A program made the translations under genes and the position numbers. DNA of 41,910 nt from the NCBI GenBank assembly GCA_024398105.1, contig JAKSJP010000022.1, positions 1-41,910 of the forward strand, written 5' to 3'. Under the pieces are notes generated by a model. It was not told where the DNA came from. It saw nothing but the letters and a program-made list of their open reading frames with translations, and made no database searches. Position 1 is the first letter of the stretch, and every line of letters begins with the position of its first letter. This document shows, piece after piece, positions 24,851-33,539 of the stretch. Source of the stretch: Bacteroidales bacterium (GTDB taxonomy: Bacteria; Bacteroidota; Bacteroidia; Bacteroidales; UBA932).

Positions 24851-26521
24851 ATGAAATTCAGATATCTGTGCGCGGCATGCCTCGGGCTCTTCGGCCTGGC
24901 ATCATGCGTCGAGGTTGACCAGCGAGTAGGTCAGGGCTACCTGGCTACCAACCAGCAGTACGAGATATATACTGCGACATTCCCGATCGAAGACATCAGG
25001 ATGGACTATCCTGAGGAGCTTTCGTCATACAGCAGCTACAGGTTCACCGTAGGCGCCGTGAAGGACGACCTCTTCGGTGTATCTACCAGGTCCACCGCAT
25101 TCACCCTCGTGCCTATCGCGAAGGAACTCGATTTCGGAAAGCCTGGAACCCAGGTGTTCAAGCAGTTCCACTTCACCGCTCCTATCGACACTCTCTCATA
25201 TGCCGACGAGAGCCAGAGACGTATCTTCCAGAACATCAACGTCTATGAAGTCGATGAGTATGTAGACATCACAAAGAGCACCCCTGAGGTGAAATACAGC
25301 AAGAAGAGAATCACACGAGGAGTTCCTGTGTACGAAGGTGCAGACTCGCTTTCTTTCGACTTCACCGAGGAGTTCGCGCTCAAGTACATGAACATCAAGA
25401 AGGAAGACCTCGATTCGCTGAACCATTATTCAAAGAAGTACCCTGGCATCGTCCTTACAGCCGACGTACCTAAGGAGAACGGCGGACGTATCAACATGTT
25501 CAAGCTTCCTCTTGACGTTGCCCACGGATACATCTACGGCAGCTACGCAGTGCTCAGTTTCAGAGCCGAGTACGACAAGGGTCCTGTAGACACCGCTTTC
25601 TACTTCTCCCTCGGACCTCTCGACCTCTACGACTTTGCCAGCGTGACCAGCACCACCGTAGCCAAGTACCCACAGGCTGCATACAACATGTCCACAAGCG
25701 AAAGCTCTTCACTCAAGGGACAGGCAGGAGAGGAATACTGGTTCGAAGGTGGAAAGGGCCTCAAGCCGGTGATCTCGGCGGCAGGTATCAGAGAGCAGAT
25801 GATCTCCGAGATCTCCAAGCATGGAGACCCAAGCGAGATCGTGATAAGCAAGGCAAGCATCAAGCTTCCTTTCGTGTTCCCGGACAACTACAAGGACATG
25901 ATCTACTATCCTACCAAGATCAGCCCTACATGCCGTATCGCGAACGACGATGACAACATCGCATACGCCAACATCACAGACTCCAGCGTATCTACAGAGA
26001 ACCAGGGAGAGGTCAACCGTTCTACCTGCGTCTACGCTCCGGACATCTCACACCATGCCCAGCAGATCATATCGCTCAAGGACATGGACAAGATCAGCAA
26101 CTACGACATCTGGTTCCTCCCAATAGCAGTCGAGAACACCACCTCTGCCGCATCTGAGGCCGAGGCTGCGGACAACTACAACTCTGCGATGAACCAGCTC
26201 TCATATCAGCAGTATATGAGCAACATGTACGGCTATGGTGGCTATGGCGGCTACGGCGGATATGGAATGGGCGGTTACGGCTATGGCATGGGAGGCTACG
26301 GTTATGGCGGATACGGCGGTTACGGTGGCTATGGCTACGGATACGGCAGCAACTACTATTACTATGCGATGATGCAGAGCATGGCTGGCCAGTATACCGG
26401 TGCGGAAAGCGAGTCACTTCTCGACCTAAACCGCTTCTACAAGGCTAAGTTCGTCGGACCTGCTGCAAGCAAGAACGTTCCGACAATGTCTATCACATAC
26501 GCAGTGCCTGTAAAGGACTAA
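24851..26521 (+). CDS. DUF4270 family lipoprotein with a Gly-Tyr-rich repeat
   Basis: 556 aa. Lipoprotein signal MKFRYLCAACLGLFGLASC with the lipidated cysteine at 19. The body has the DUF4270 layout: VDQRVGQGYLATNQQYEIYTATFPIEDIRMDYP, then VGAVKDDLFGVSTRSTAFTLVP. From about residue 459 to 506 (26225-26370) it holds a run of GYG/GGY/GMGGY units followed by SNYYYYAMM, a low-complexity insert not expected of the family; after it the normal C-terminus resumes (LLDLNRFYKAKFVGPAASKNVPTMSITYAVPVKD). Probably anchored in the outer membrane; function unknown. Confidence 0.85.
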   Translation: MKFRYLCAACLGLFGLASCVEVDQRVGQGYLATNQQYEIYTATFPIEDIRMDYPEELSSYSSYRFTVGAVKDDLFGVSTRSTAFTLVPIAKELDFGKPGTQVFKQFHFTAPIDTLSYADESQRRIFQNINVYEVDEYVDITKSTPEVKYSKKRITRGVPVYEGADSLSFDFTEEFALKYMNIKKEDLDSLNHYSKKYPGIVLTADVPKENGGRINMFKLPLDVAHGYIYGSYAVLSFRAEYDKGPVDTAFYFSLGPLDLYDFASVTSTTVAKYPQAAYNMSTSESSSLKGQAGEEYWFEGGKGLKPVISAAGIREQMISEISKHGDPSEIVISKASIKLPFVFPDNYKDMIYYPTKISPTCRIANDDDNIAYANITDSSVSTENQGEVNRSTCVYAPDISHHAQQIISLKDMDKISNYDIWFLPIAVENTTSAASEAEAADNYNSAMNQLSYQQYMSNMYGYGGYGGYGGYGMGGYGYGMGGYGYGGYGGYGGYGYGYGSNYYYYAMMQSMAGQYTGAESESLLDLNRFYKAKFVGPAASKNVPTMSITYAVPVKD

Positions 26522-26541
26522 GCTCCGCAGCTGAAAATCAC

Positions 26542-26570
26542 AAGAGGATGACCCGAGTCATCCTCTTTTT
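26542..26570 (+). terminator. Rho-independent terminator after the DUF4270 gene
   Basis: Stem AAGAGGATGAC / GTCATCCTCTT with a CCGA-type loop and a following T run, 20 bases after the stop codon. Confidence 0.9.
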
Positions 26571-26578
26571 GCGTCATC

Positions 26579-26720
26579 TTGCCTCCGGACGTCGGCTGTT
26601 CTCCTCCGGAGACCTTCCGCGCTTCGCGCTGCATCCCTCCCACTGCGCTGCGCTTGCGGGCCCCTCCCTCTGACACGGCCGAGGGTGGCCATGGGTCTCC
26701 CGGAGGAGACAGCCCACGTC
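26579..26720. repeat. Intergenic inverted-repeat element (REP/MITE-like), copy 2
   Basis: Left end GACGTCGGCTGTTCTCCTCC (from 26589), right end complement GACGTGGGCTGTCTCCTCCG (to 26720): terminal inverted repeats of about 28 bases with few mismatches. The left 58 bases match copy 1 (7421-7480) at nearly every position; the right end also matches (CGGAGGAGACAGCC). The interior is diverged. Like copy 1 it lies between convergent gene ends and is flanked by terminator hairpins. Short open frames across it are translation noise. Confidence 0.82.
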
Positions 26721-26730
26721 CATATACGAA

Positions 26731-26759
26731 GAAAGCGACTGATAAAATCAGTCGCTTTC
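26731..26759 (-). terminator. Rho-independent terminator after acpP
   Basis: Perfect stem GAAAGCGACTGAT / ATCAGTCGCTTTC with a 3-base loop (26744-26746), about 27 bases downstream of the acpP stop on the minus strand. The stem itself supplies the T-rich 3' side. Confidence 0.75.
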
Positions 26760-26785
26760 GTTATTTCCTTTCTAGGTAAGGAGAA

Positions 26786-27025
26786 TTACTGCTTGTCAGC
26801 GATGTACTTGATAGCGTCGCCTACAGTTGCGATACCTGTTGCATCCTCATCTGGAATCTTAACGCCGAATACGCGCTCAAGCTCCATGATAAGCTCAACT
26901 GTGTCAAGAGAATCTGCGCCGAGATCGTTAGTGAAGTTAGCTGACTCAGTAACCTCTGACTCCTCTACACCAAGCTTGTCAACGATGATTTCCTTTACCT
27001 GCTTTACAATTTCTTCCTGTGTCAT
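26786..27025 (-). CDS. acpP: Acyl carrier protein
   Basis: 79 aa acidic four-helix protein. The phosphopantetheine serine is S39 in [16 protein letters not shown]. Carries growing acyl chains in fatty acid and lipid A synthesis. It stands alone between its own promoter and a terminator; the usual Bacteroidetes partner fabF is not adjacent. Confidence 0.97.
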   Translation of the reverse strand: MTQEEIVKQVKEIIVDKLGVEESEVTESANFTNDLGADSLDTVELIMELERVFGVKIPDEDATGIATVGDAIKYIADKQ

Positions 27026-27093
27026 GATAAAAGTAATGTTTATGTTAATAATACACTTAATTTCAATGTTCGCCCTTTTGGGGAATAACGATG

Positions 27094-27124
27094 CAAAGTA
27101 AACAAAATTCTCCGTTAAATCAAA
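27094..27124 (-). promoter_or_regulatory. acpP promoter
   Basis: Minus-strand -33 TTTG at 27121-27124, 19-base spacer counted from the TTG, -7 TTACTTTG at 27094-27101 (one mismatch to TAnnTTTG). The leader would be about 60 bases. The rest of the 132-bp gap 27026-27157 shows nothing else. Confidence 0.6.
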
Positions 27125-27157
27125 GAATTCGGGCCAAAAACAACCACTTATGGAGAA

Positions 27158-27949
27158 TTAGCAGCAACTTCCATGCTGCGGCATATCTGCTTCATCGTGC
27201 TTGCTCAGATGGAGCCATATGCGCAGACCGTTGATCGAATTGAGCAGATAGAATACATACTTGATGACCATCACCACCGTATAGCTGCTCGCCTCCGCGC
27301 TGAGAAGCCTGTTGGTCCAGAGCAGGATCGAGAAGACATTCACGAGATTCCAGATATACCACTGGTCCGCGAATGCGAGGGACATAAGGATCTGGCCGAT
27401 GATGTTGAGGACCACCACAGCGGCGTCAAGTACAAGCTTGGCATTGTCTATTCCGGCGATCTTTCCGGCTGCCATCTGGGCCTTGTCGATCCAGAAGAGT
27501 ATGCCATAGGCCACGAGCGTTCCCACAAATAGAGCCGCTCCGACATAGCCCCACTGCTTCCTGTCAAGCCTTCTTGCCCTTACCTTCCTGACCTCTCCGC
27601 CCTCTGCCGAGAACGATGCACCTCTCTTCTTCCACTGCCAGAAGCCTACGAACTGCATAGGGAGGAAGTAGAGCACATGCTGGAGGAACTGTCCCATGTT
27701 GCCGCTGTCGAGGTTGGCATATGAACAGATGAGCACGTCGAGGACGCCGAAGAAGAACGTCCAGATGTTTCCGTTTGCGCTGAGCACGGTGTTCACCACG
27801 CCCATGATAGCGCCAAGCGAGATCACGATCTGCTTTACGATCTGCACGTCGCCGTCCTGGATCTCAAGGATGTCCACGAAAAGCACGGCGGCCGCCATTC
27901 CGATAAGAATGAAAAGGTTGAACCAGAAATTGAATCCCTTATTCTTCAT
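27158..27949 (-). CDS. pnuC: PnuC-family nicotinamide riboside transporter
   Basis: 263 aa, with seven or so hydrophobic helices. Family marks are YFLPMQFVGFWQWKKRG and the motif AFADQWYIWNLVNVFSILLW near the C-terminus, including the W..W..N substrate-site pattern. PnuC proteins pass vitamin precursors (nicotinamide riboside, or thiamin for PnuT). No thiamin riboswitch was seen and the gene overlaps uvrC by 11 bp, so the substrate is open; nicotinamide riboside is the default. Ends with a cysteine-rich tip (HGSCC). Confidence 0.87.
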   Translation of the reverse strand: MKNKGFNFWFNLFILIGMAAAVLFVDILEIQDGDVQIVKQIVISLGAIMGVVNTVLSANGNIWTFFFGVLDVLICSYANLDSGNMGQFLQHVLYFLPMQFVGFWQWKKRGASFSAEGGEVRKVRARRLDRKQWGYVGAALFVGTLVAYGILFWIDKAQMAAGKIAGIDNAKLVLDAAVVVLNIIGQILMSLAFADQWYIWNLVNVFSILLWTNRLLSAEASSYTVVMVIKYVFYLLNSINGLRIWLHLSKHDEADMPQHGSCC

Positions 27950-29777
27950 GTTGCAAATTTAACTCATTCTGCTGATTATCCGAAATCATGTTCAGATGTT
28001 CATGGATCCTGCGGGCCAGGCCTTGGTTGCCAAGGAACCGGGTCAGGTCTTCCAACGGGGCGGCGGCCACACGGGCCACGCTGCCATAATGCATGATCAG
28101 GCGCTGCTCGATCTTGTCTCCAACGCCCTTGACCTCCTTGAGAGCAGAGGCTATCTGTGCCTTGCTGCGGAGGTTGCGGTGGAAGGTGATACCGAAGCGG
28201 TGGGCTTCGTCACGTATCTGCTGGAGAAGCTTGAGCGCCTGCGAATTCCTGTCGATGAAAAGAGGGTATGGGTCTCCGACCCTGATGACCTCCTCGAGCC
28301 TCTTGGCGAGGCCTATCACCGTAAGTTTCTCTGTAAGTCCGAGCTCGGCCAACGCCTGGTAGGCGAAGTCAAGCTGGCCTTTTCCACCGTCGATCACTAT
28401 CAGCTGAGGGAGATCCTCCGGATTCTCCTCAAGCATACGTGAGTAGCGGCGGTTGACGACTTCCTTCATGGAAGCATAGTCATTCGCTCCGATGACCGTC
28501 TTGATCTTGAAACGGCGGTAGTCGCTCTTTGACGGCTGGCCGTTACGGAAGACGACACACGAAGCGACAGGGTTTGTACCCTGGATGTTGGAGTTGTCGA
28601 AGCACTCCATATGGACCGGAAGAACTGGCATTCCTATGGCCTTCTGGAGCTCCTCAAGCACTTTCTGATGGAATTCCTCAGGGTTGGTGTGTTCCCTCTG
28701 GCGGAGCGAATGGAAACGCATTTCCTTGGCGTTGCGCATGCTCAGTTCGAGAAGCGCGAGCTTGTCTCCCGCCTTAGGGATGCGGAACTCCACTCCGTCC
28801 AGCTCGACGTCCGGAAGAAAAGGCACGATGACCTCCTTCGAAAGGTCGCCGAACTTGCTCTCTATCTCGGCGACGAAAGTGCTCATCAATGACGCAGGTT
28901 CCTCCTCGATATGCATCTTGAAGCCAAGGTTCAGAGACTGGATGATCGCACCTCCGCGTATCCTGAGGAAGTTTCCGAAAGCCTCTCCCTCGTCCGATAC
29001 GATAGAGAAGACATCCACGTCTCCTACGCTCGCGTTCATGATTATGGACTTGCTGTAGTGCTTCTCCAGGGACTGCATCTTGTACTTGTAGACCGCGGCC
29101 TGCTCGAAGTCGAGCTCGGCGGCAGCCTTCTCCATAAGGGAGCGGTAGTGCTGGATCATAGCCTTGCCGCCACCCTTGAGCATCGATACGATCTCCTCGA
29201 TGTTGGCATTGTACTCCTCCTTGGAGATGGCTCCGGCACAGCAGCCCTTGCAGCGTCCTATATGGAACTTCAGACATGGGCGGAACTTGCCTCGGAGTAT
29301 GGCCTCGGAAGTGATCTTCAGGTTGCAGGTCCTCAGCGGATAGAGGTCCTGGAACATCTCCAGCAGGCTGTGGGCATGGATGACGCTGCTGTATGGACCG
29401 AAGTAGCGCGAGCCGTTCTTGACGACGCGGCGGGTCATGAACACCTTCGGGAAGTCATCTCCCGTGACACATATCCATGGATATGTCTTGGAGTCCTTGA
29501 GCAGGATGTTGTACTTCGGCTTGTACTGCTTGATCAGGTTGTTCTCCAGGAGAAGGGCGTCAGCCTCGCTGTCGACGACGCTGTACTGGGCGTCGGCGAT
29601 CTTCGAGACGAGCACGCGGGTCTTGACATTGAGCCTCTCGGGCGGCACGAAATACTGCGCCACCCTCTTGTGGAGGTCCTTTGCCTTGCCCACATAAATC
29701 ACATTCCCCTCAGAGTCATAGTATCTATAGACTCCCGGGGAATGAGGAAACAACGATATCTTCTCCTTGACTGTCAA
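27939..29777 (-). CDS. uvrC: UvrABC nuclease subunit C
   Basis: 612 aa. The GIY-YIG nuclease domain (about 10-90) reads FPHSPGVYRYYDSEGNVIYVGKAKDLHKRVAQYF; a UVR domain (about 200-235) reads LMEKAAAELDFEQAAVYKYKMQ; the RNase-H-like second nuclease contains ECFDNSNIQG; HhH motifs close the protein (LKEVKGVGDKIEQRLI). It makes both incisions in nucleotide excision repair. The only possible start is TTG at 29777, since a stop (29793-29795) lies just upstream with no ATG between. It overlaps pnuC by 11 bp and follows the lipoprotein gene by 10 bp. Confidence 0.95.
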   Translation of the reverse strand: MTVKEKISLFPHSPGVYRYYDSEGNVIYVGKAKDLHKRVAQYFVPPERLNVKTRVLVSKIADAQYSVVDSEADALLLENNLIKQYKPKYNILLKDSKTYPWICVTGDDFPKVFMTRRVVKNGSRYFGPYSSVIHAHSLLEMFQDLYPLRTCNLKITSEAILRGKFRPCLKFHIGRCKGCCAGAISKEEYNANIEEIVSMLKGGGKAMIQHYRSLMEKAAAELDFEQAAVYKYKMQSLEKHYSKSIIMNASVGDVDVFSIVSDEGEAFGNFLRIRGGAIIQSLNLGFKMHIEEEPASLMSTFVAEIESKFGDLSKEVIVPFLPDVELDGVEFRIPKAGDKLALLELSMRNAKEMRFHSLRQREHTNPEEFHQKVLEELQKAIGMPVLPVHMECFDNSNIQGTNPVASCVVFRNGQPSKSDYRRFKIKTVIGANDYASMKEVVNRRYSRMLEENPEDLPQLIVIDGGKGQLDFAYQALAELGLTEKLTVIGLAKRLEEVIRVGDPYPLFIDRNSQALKLLQQIRDEAHRFGITFHRNLRSKAQIASALKEVKGVGDKIEQRLIMHYGSVARVAAAPLEDLTRFLGNQGLARRIHEHLNMISDNQQNELNLQHEE

Positions 29778-29787
29778 GGTATGATGC

Positions 29788-30849
29788 TTATTTTACGTAC
29801 TTGGCAACTGTCTCACCGATCTGGGCGCCACGGAGGTCCCTCTTGAGGATGGTTCCGTCAGGGCCGAAGAGGATTATGTGAGGAATTCCGTCGATGCCGT
29901 AGATCGAAGTAGGGATTTCCTGGGCATTGATGATCTGGTTCCAAGGAATTCCAAGTTCCTCGGCCGACTTGAGAGTTGCCTCTGCATCATCCCAGACTGC
30001 TACGCTGAGAATATCGAACTGGTCACCATGGTACTTCTCATAGACCTGCTTCAGATTAGGAACTTCAGCCTTGCATGGAGCGCACCAGCTCGCCCAGAAA
30101 TCTACAAGGACATACTTGCCCTTGCCGACATAATCTGAGAACTTCTGGATATTCCCATGGTAATTCACCTCGAAATCGGTGAACATCTTTCCTTCTGCCG
30201 TCGCAGAGGATGCGTTGAGGCTGGAAAGGAGTGCTGACACGAACTCGGTTTCCTGAAGGTCAGGACTGAGGGTCTCGATGATCTCAAGCAGTTCTGAAGA
30301 CTCAAGACCATTATATATGTTGCTCAGAGCGACAAGTCCCACAGCATTGTCCCTGTTGGACTTAATGGCCTTCTTGGAGATGTCCAGCAGCTTGATGCTC
30401 ACTTTTTCATAAAGATCTCCCATCTTGGCAGACTTTTCAACATCGCTCTCAGTCTCCACGTCGATCTTGTGGGCAGCGTCAACATATTCCTTCTGGAGCG
30501 CATTCACTGCCTTGTTGAACTTTGAATACGCAGCAGCGATACCCTTCGCAGAAGACTCGGCGACCGGCTGCTCCTCACGGAGATCGATGGAAATCTCAGA
30601 CCCGTCGGAAACGAAGCTGACTGAACTGGTATAGTAAACCACACTTGAGACATCCAGCGTCTCCACCGGAAGCTCCAGGACAGCGACTCCGCCCTGAGGA
30701 TAGACGACAGTGTCAACATCGGCACAGATGACACGGATGTGGTCTGAATCACCTTCTGTATAGCATGTCAGGCGTGTCCTGTCAGAAGTCTGGGAACATG
30801 CTGCCAAAGCAAACGCTGCAGCAAGTATTGAGATAACTCTGAATTTCAT
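29788..30849 (-). CDS. TlpA-like thioredoxin-domain lipoprotein
   Basis: 353 aa. Lipoprotein signal with lipobox LAAC, cysteine at 18. Residues 20-100 form a beta-rich segment resembling DUF4369; 100-215 is helical and charged; 225-353 is a thioredoxin/TlpA domain with the active site WCAPC (C256, C259) and the cis-proline in GIDGIPHIILFGPDG. Such proteins are periplasmic thiol-disulfide reductases (cytochrome c maturation or general). First gene of tlpA-uvrC-pnuC. The start is 15 bases after the ribosomal terminator, and no good promoter box was found. Confidence 0.9.
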   Translation of the reverse strand: MKFRVISILAAAFALAACSQTSDRTRLTCYTEGDSDHIRVICADVDTVVYPQGGVAVLELPVETLDVSSVVYYTSSVSFVSDGSEISIDLREEQPVAESSAKGIAAAYSKFNKAVNALQKEYVDAAHKIDVETESDVEKSAKMGDLYEKVSIKLLDISKKAIKSNRDNAVGLVALSNIYNGLESSELLEIIETLSPDLQETEFVSALLSSLNASSATAEGKMFTDFEVNYHGNIQKFSDYVGKGKYVLVDFWASWCAPCKAEVPNLKQVYEKYHGDQFDILSVAVWDDAEATLKSAEELGIPWNQIINAQEIPTSIYGIDGIPHIILFGPDGTILKRDLRGAQIGETVAKYVK

Positions 30850-30863
30850 TTATTCCAGTTTTG

Positions 30864-30897
30864 AAAAAAGGCCTGCTGCGGTTACCCGAAGCAGGCC
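30864..30897 (-). terminator. Rho-independent terminator after rpsC
   Basis: Minus-strand stem GGCCTGCTTCGG / CCGCAGCAGGCC-type (30870-30897; near-perfect with a small loop) followed by TTTTTTC at 30864-30869. It lies 23 bases after the rpsC stop and shows that the rplC-rpsC transcript ends here. Confidence 0.92.
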
Positions 30898-30920
30898 GTA
30901 TTATTGTTTGTCGCGAAGTA

Positions 30921-31682
30921 TTACTCAGCCTTCTCGCCTGCATTTCTGCGGCCACGGCCACCACGACGACCGTTACGGTCACCGCCACGTCCGTTGTGGC
31001 CACCCTGCTGTGGCTGTGCTGCTGAAGCAGCGATGCCAGCGTTAGGTGAAAGATCCTTCTTTCCGTAAACTTCACCGTTGCAGATCCATACCTTGATACC
31101 GAGGCAACCTACCTTGGTGTTAGCTACTGCGAGAGCGTAGTCGATATCAGCACGGAATGTGTGGAGAGGTGTACGACCTTCCTTGAACATTTCTGAGCGA
31201 GCCATTTCAGCACCGCCTACACGGCCGCTGATCTGAACCTTGATACCTTCTGCACCAACTCTCATAGCTGTAGCGACAGCCATCTTGATTGCTCTTCTGT
31301 AAGATACACGACCCTCGATCTGACGAGCGATAGAGTCAGCTACGATGCGAGCGTCAACCTCAGGCTTTCTTACCTCGTAGATGTTGATCTGAACATCCTT
31401 CTTGGTAACCTTCTTGAGCTCGTCCTTGAGCTTGTCTACTTCCTGTCCACCCTTACCGATGATGACACCTGGTCTTGCAGCCTGGATTGTCACGGTGATG
31501 AGCTTAAGGGTTCTCTCGATCACAATCTTAGAGATGCTTGCCTTTGAAAGGCGAGCCTCGAGATACTGACGGATCTTGTAGTCCTCAGCGATCTTCTCTG
31601 CGTAGTTACCACCACACCAGTTAGAGTCCCAACCACGGGTGATACCGATTCTGTTGCTGATTGGATTTGTTTTCTGTCCCAT
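30921..31682 (-). CDS. rpsC: 30S ribosomal protein S3
   Basis: 253 aa. N-terminus [24 protein letters not shown] domain with [20 protein letters not shown]-terminal domain [31 protein letters not shown]. Beyond residue 220 is an Arg/Gly-rich tail with [18 protein letters not shown]3 helps form the mRNA entry pore. Here it is the last gene of the transcript, instead of preceding rplP. Confidence 0.98.
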   Translation of the reverse strand: MGQKTNPISNRIGITRGWDSNWCGGNYAEKIAEDYKIRQYLEARLSKASISKIVIERTLKLITVTIQAARPGVIIGKGGQEVDKLKDELKKVTKKDVQINIYEVRKPEVDARIVADSIARQIEGRVSYRRAIKMAVATAMRVGAEGIKVQISGRVGGAEMARSEMFKEGRTPLHTFRADIDYALAVANTKVGCLGIKVWICNGEVYGKKDLSPNAGIAASAAQPQQGGHNGRGGDRNGRRGGRGRRNAGEKAE

Positions 31683-31684
31683 AA

Positions 31685-32101
31685 TTATGCCTCCACTGTT
31701 GGTTTCTTAACGTCAAGAATAACGGTTACATGGTTTGAACGCTTGCGGATACGGCCGGCTCTACCCTGAGGGCAAGGACGGATTCTCTTAAGTGTACGAC
31801 CCTCATCAACCATGATGGTCTTTACATATACGTTACCGTTATCAAGCTCTTTGCTGCTGTCAGGATTCTTTGCCTCCCAGTTAGCGATTGCGCTGCGGAG
31901 AAGCTTCTCAAGACGGATTGAAGGTGCCTTCTTTGAGAATTTAAGAAGATCGAGTGCGCGGTTAACTTCCACACCTCTTACTGTATCTGCAACAAGACGC
32001 ATCTTGCGTGGAGATGTAGGAACGTCATTCAGCTTAGCAATAGCTGTGGCCTTCTTAGCCTCCTTGAGGCTCTCTGCCATAAGTTTCTTACGCTTTCCCA
32101 T
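31685..32101 (-). CDS. rplV: 50S ribosomal protein L22
   Basis: 138 aa. Core [34 protein letters not shown] and the C-terminal hairpin [37 protein letters not shown], which lines the exit tunnel. 2 bp after rpsS, 2 bp before rpsC. Confidence 0.98.
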   Translation of the reverse strand: MGKRKKLMAESLKEAKKATAIAKLNDVPTSPRKMRLVADTVRGVEVNRALDLLKFSKKAPSIRLEKLLRSAIANWEAKNPDSSKELDNGNVYVKTIMVDEGRTLKRIRPCPQGRAGRIRKRSNHVTVILDVKKPTVEA

Positions 32102-32103
32102 AA

Positions 32104-32376
32104 TTATCTCTTATTGTTACCTGAATGACCTCTAAATGTACGTGTAGGGGCGAATTCGCCGAGTTTGTGACCTACCATGTTCTCAGTTACGTATACCGGA
32201 ATGAACTTGTTTCCGTTATGAACTGCGATCGTGTGGCCTACGAAGTCAGGAGAGATCATGCTTGCGCGTGACCATGTCTTGACTACTTCCTTCTTCTTGC
32301 TACCATCATTCATAGCAAGAATTCTTTTCTCCAGAGCTTCCTGGATATATGGACCTTTTCTTAATGAACGACTCAT
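32104..32376 (-). CDS. rpsS: 30S ribosomal protein S19
   Basis: 90 aa. [19 protein letters not shown] and [44 protein letters not shown] are diagnostic. Small-subunit head protein. 21 bp after rplB. Confidence 0.98.
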   Translation of the reverse strand: MSRSLRKGPYIQEALEKRILAMNDGSKKKEVVKTWSRASMISPDFVGHTIAVHNGNKFIPVYVTENMVGHKLGEFAPTRTFRGHSGNNKR

Positions 32377-32397
32377 AATCTCTAAAGTTTTATTCCG

Positions 32398-33222
32398 TTA
32401 TTTCTTTCTTCTTTCAATGATGAACTTATTTGAAGTTGCCTTAGGATTACGTGTCTTGTATCCCTTTGCAGGAAGTCCCTTACGTGAACGTGGGTGACCA
32501 CCGGAAGCACGACCTTCACCACCACCCATAGGGTGATCTACCGGGTTCATTACAACACCACGGTTGTGAGGGCGACGACCGAGCCAGCGGCTACGACCTG
32601 CCTTACCTGACGACTCAAGATTGTGTTCAGGATTTGAAACTGTACCAACTGTAGCGCGGCAAGCAACGAGTACCATTCTTGTCTCACCTGAAGGGAGACG
32701 AAGGATAGCGTAGTTGCCCTCACGTGCTGCGAGCTGTGCGAATGTACCTGCTGAACGTGCCATTGCAGCACCCTGACCAGGACGGAGCTCGATGTTGTGT
32801 ACGAGAGTACCTACTGGAATATCACTGAGAGGAAGAGCGTTACCGAGCTCAGGAGCAACACCTGCGCCTGAAGCGATCACCTGGCCGACCTTGAGGCCGT
32901 TAGGTGCGATGATATATCTCTTCTCGCCGTCTTCATATTCTACGAGTGCGATACGTGCGCTACGGTTTGGATCGTACTCGATTGTCAATACCTTTGCAGA
33001 GCAAGTATCCTTATCACGAAGGAAGTCGATGATACGGTACATTCTCTTGTGGCCACCACCGATGTAACGTACGGTCATCTGACCGGTGTTGTTACGACCG
33101 CCGGAGCTCTTAAGAGGCTCAAGCAATGCCTTATGAGGCTTCTTGCAGGTGATTTCGTCGAAAGAGCTGATCACCTTATTTCTCTGACCAGGGGTAACTG
33201 GTTTGAACTTTCTTACTGCCAT
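32398..33222 (-). CDS. rplB: 50S ribosomal protein L2
   Basis: 274 aa. [25 protein letters not shown] at the N-terminus; conserved catalytic-region loop [40 protein letters not shown]. Needed for subunit association and peptidyl transfer. 14 bp after rplW. Confidence 0.98.
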   Translation of the reverse strand: MAVRKFKPVTPGQRNKVISSFDEITCKKPHKALLEPLKSSGGRNNTGQMTVRYIGGGHKRMYRIIDFLRDKDTCSAKVLTIEYDPNRSARIALVEYEDGEKRYIIAPNGLKVGQVIASGAGVAPELGNALPLSDIPVGTLVHNIELRPGQGAAMARSAGTFAQLAAREGNYAILRLPSGETRMVLVACRATVGTVSNPEHNLESSGKAGRSRWLGRRPHNRGVVMNPVDHPMGGGEGRASGGHPRSRKGLPAKGYKTRNPKATSNKFIIERRKK

Positions 33223-33236
33223 TGCCTAATTCCTCC

Positions 33237-33527
33237 TTAAATGTTACTGTAGAAATCGATCTTGTCCTCGCCTGCGAGGGTAACGTATGCCTTCTTGAAG
33301 TGGTTCATACGACCCTTGAGCATGCCAGCCTTGGTATAGCGTGCCTTTCTCTTTCCGTGATAGTTGAGTGTGTTGACATCAGCAACTGTCACATTGTACA
33401 TCTGCTCTACCGCAGCCTTGATCTGAAGCTTGTTTGCATCGCGATCAACGATGAAACCGTAACGGTTCAACTTTTCGCCCTGATCCGTCAGCTTCTCTGT
33501 TACTATTGGCTTAATTAAAATTCCCAT
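33237..33527 (-). CDS. rplW: 50S ribosomal protein L23
   Basis: 96 aa. MGILIKPIVTEKLTDQGEKLNRYGFIVDRDANKLQIKAAVEQMYNVTVADVNTLNYHGKRK matches L23. Tunnel-exit docking site for trigger factor and SRP. 12 bp after rplD. Confidence 0.97.
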   Translation of the reverse strand: MGILIKPIVTEKLTDQGEKLNRYGFIVDRDANKLQIKAAVEQMYNVTVADVNTLNYHGKRKARYTKAGMLKGRMNHFKKAYVTLAGEDKIDFYSNI

Positions 33528-33539
33528 CTCTCAAACTGA

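Noticed and set aside
26542-26759. CRISPR or tandem-repeat array in the DUF4270-acpP gap
   Set aside because: The repeats are one inverted pair plus terminator hairpins, without regular direct repeats or spacers.
27026-27157. Possible riboswitch near pnuC
   Set aside because: This gap lies downstream of pnuC (minus strand) and upstream of acpP; pnuC overlaps uvrC, so it has no leader for a riboswitch.
30850-30920. Scar of a mobile element at the rpsC break
   Set aside because: Only a terminator is seen; no inverted repeats, direct repeats, integrase or tRNA that would mark an insertion.
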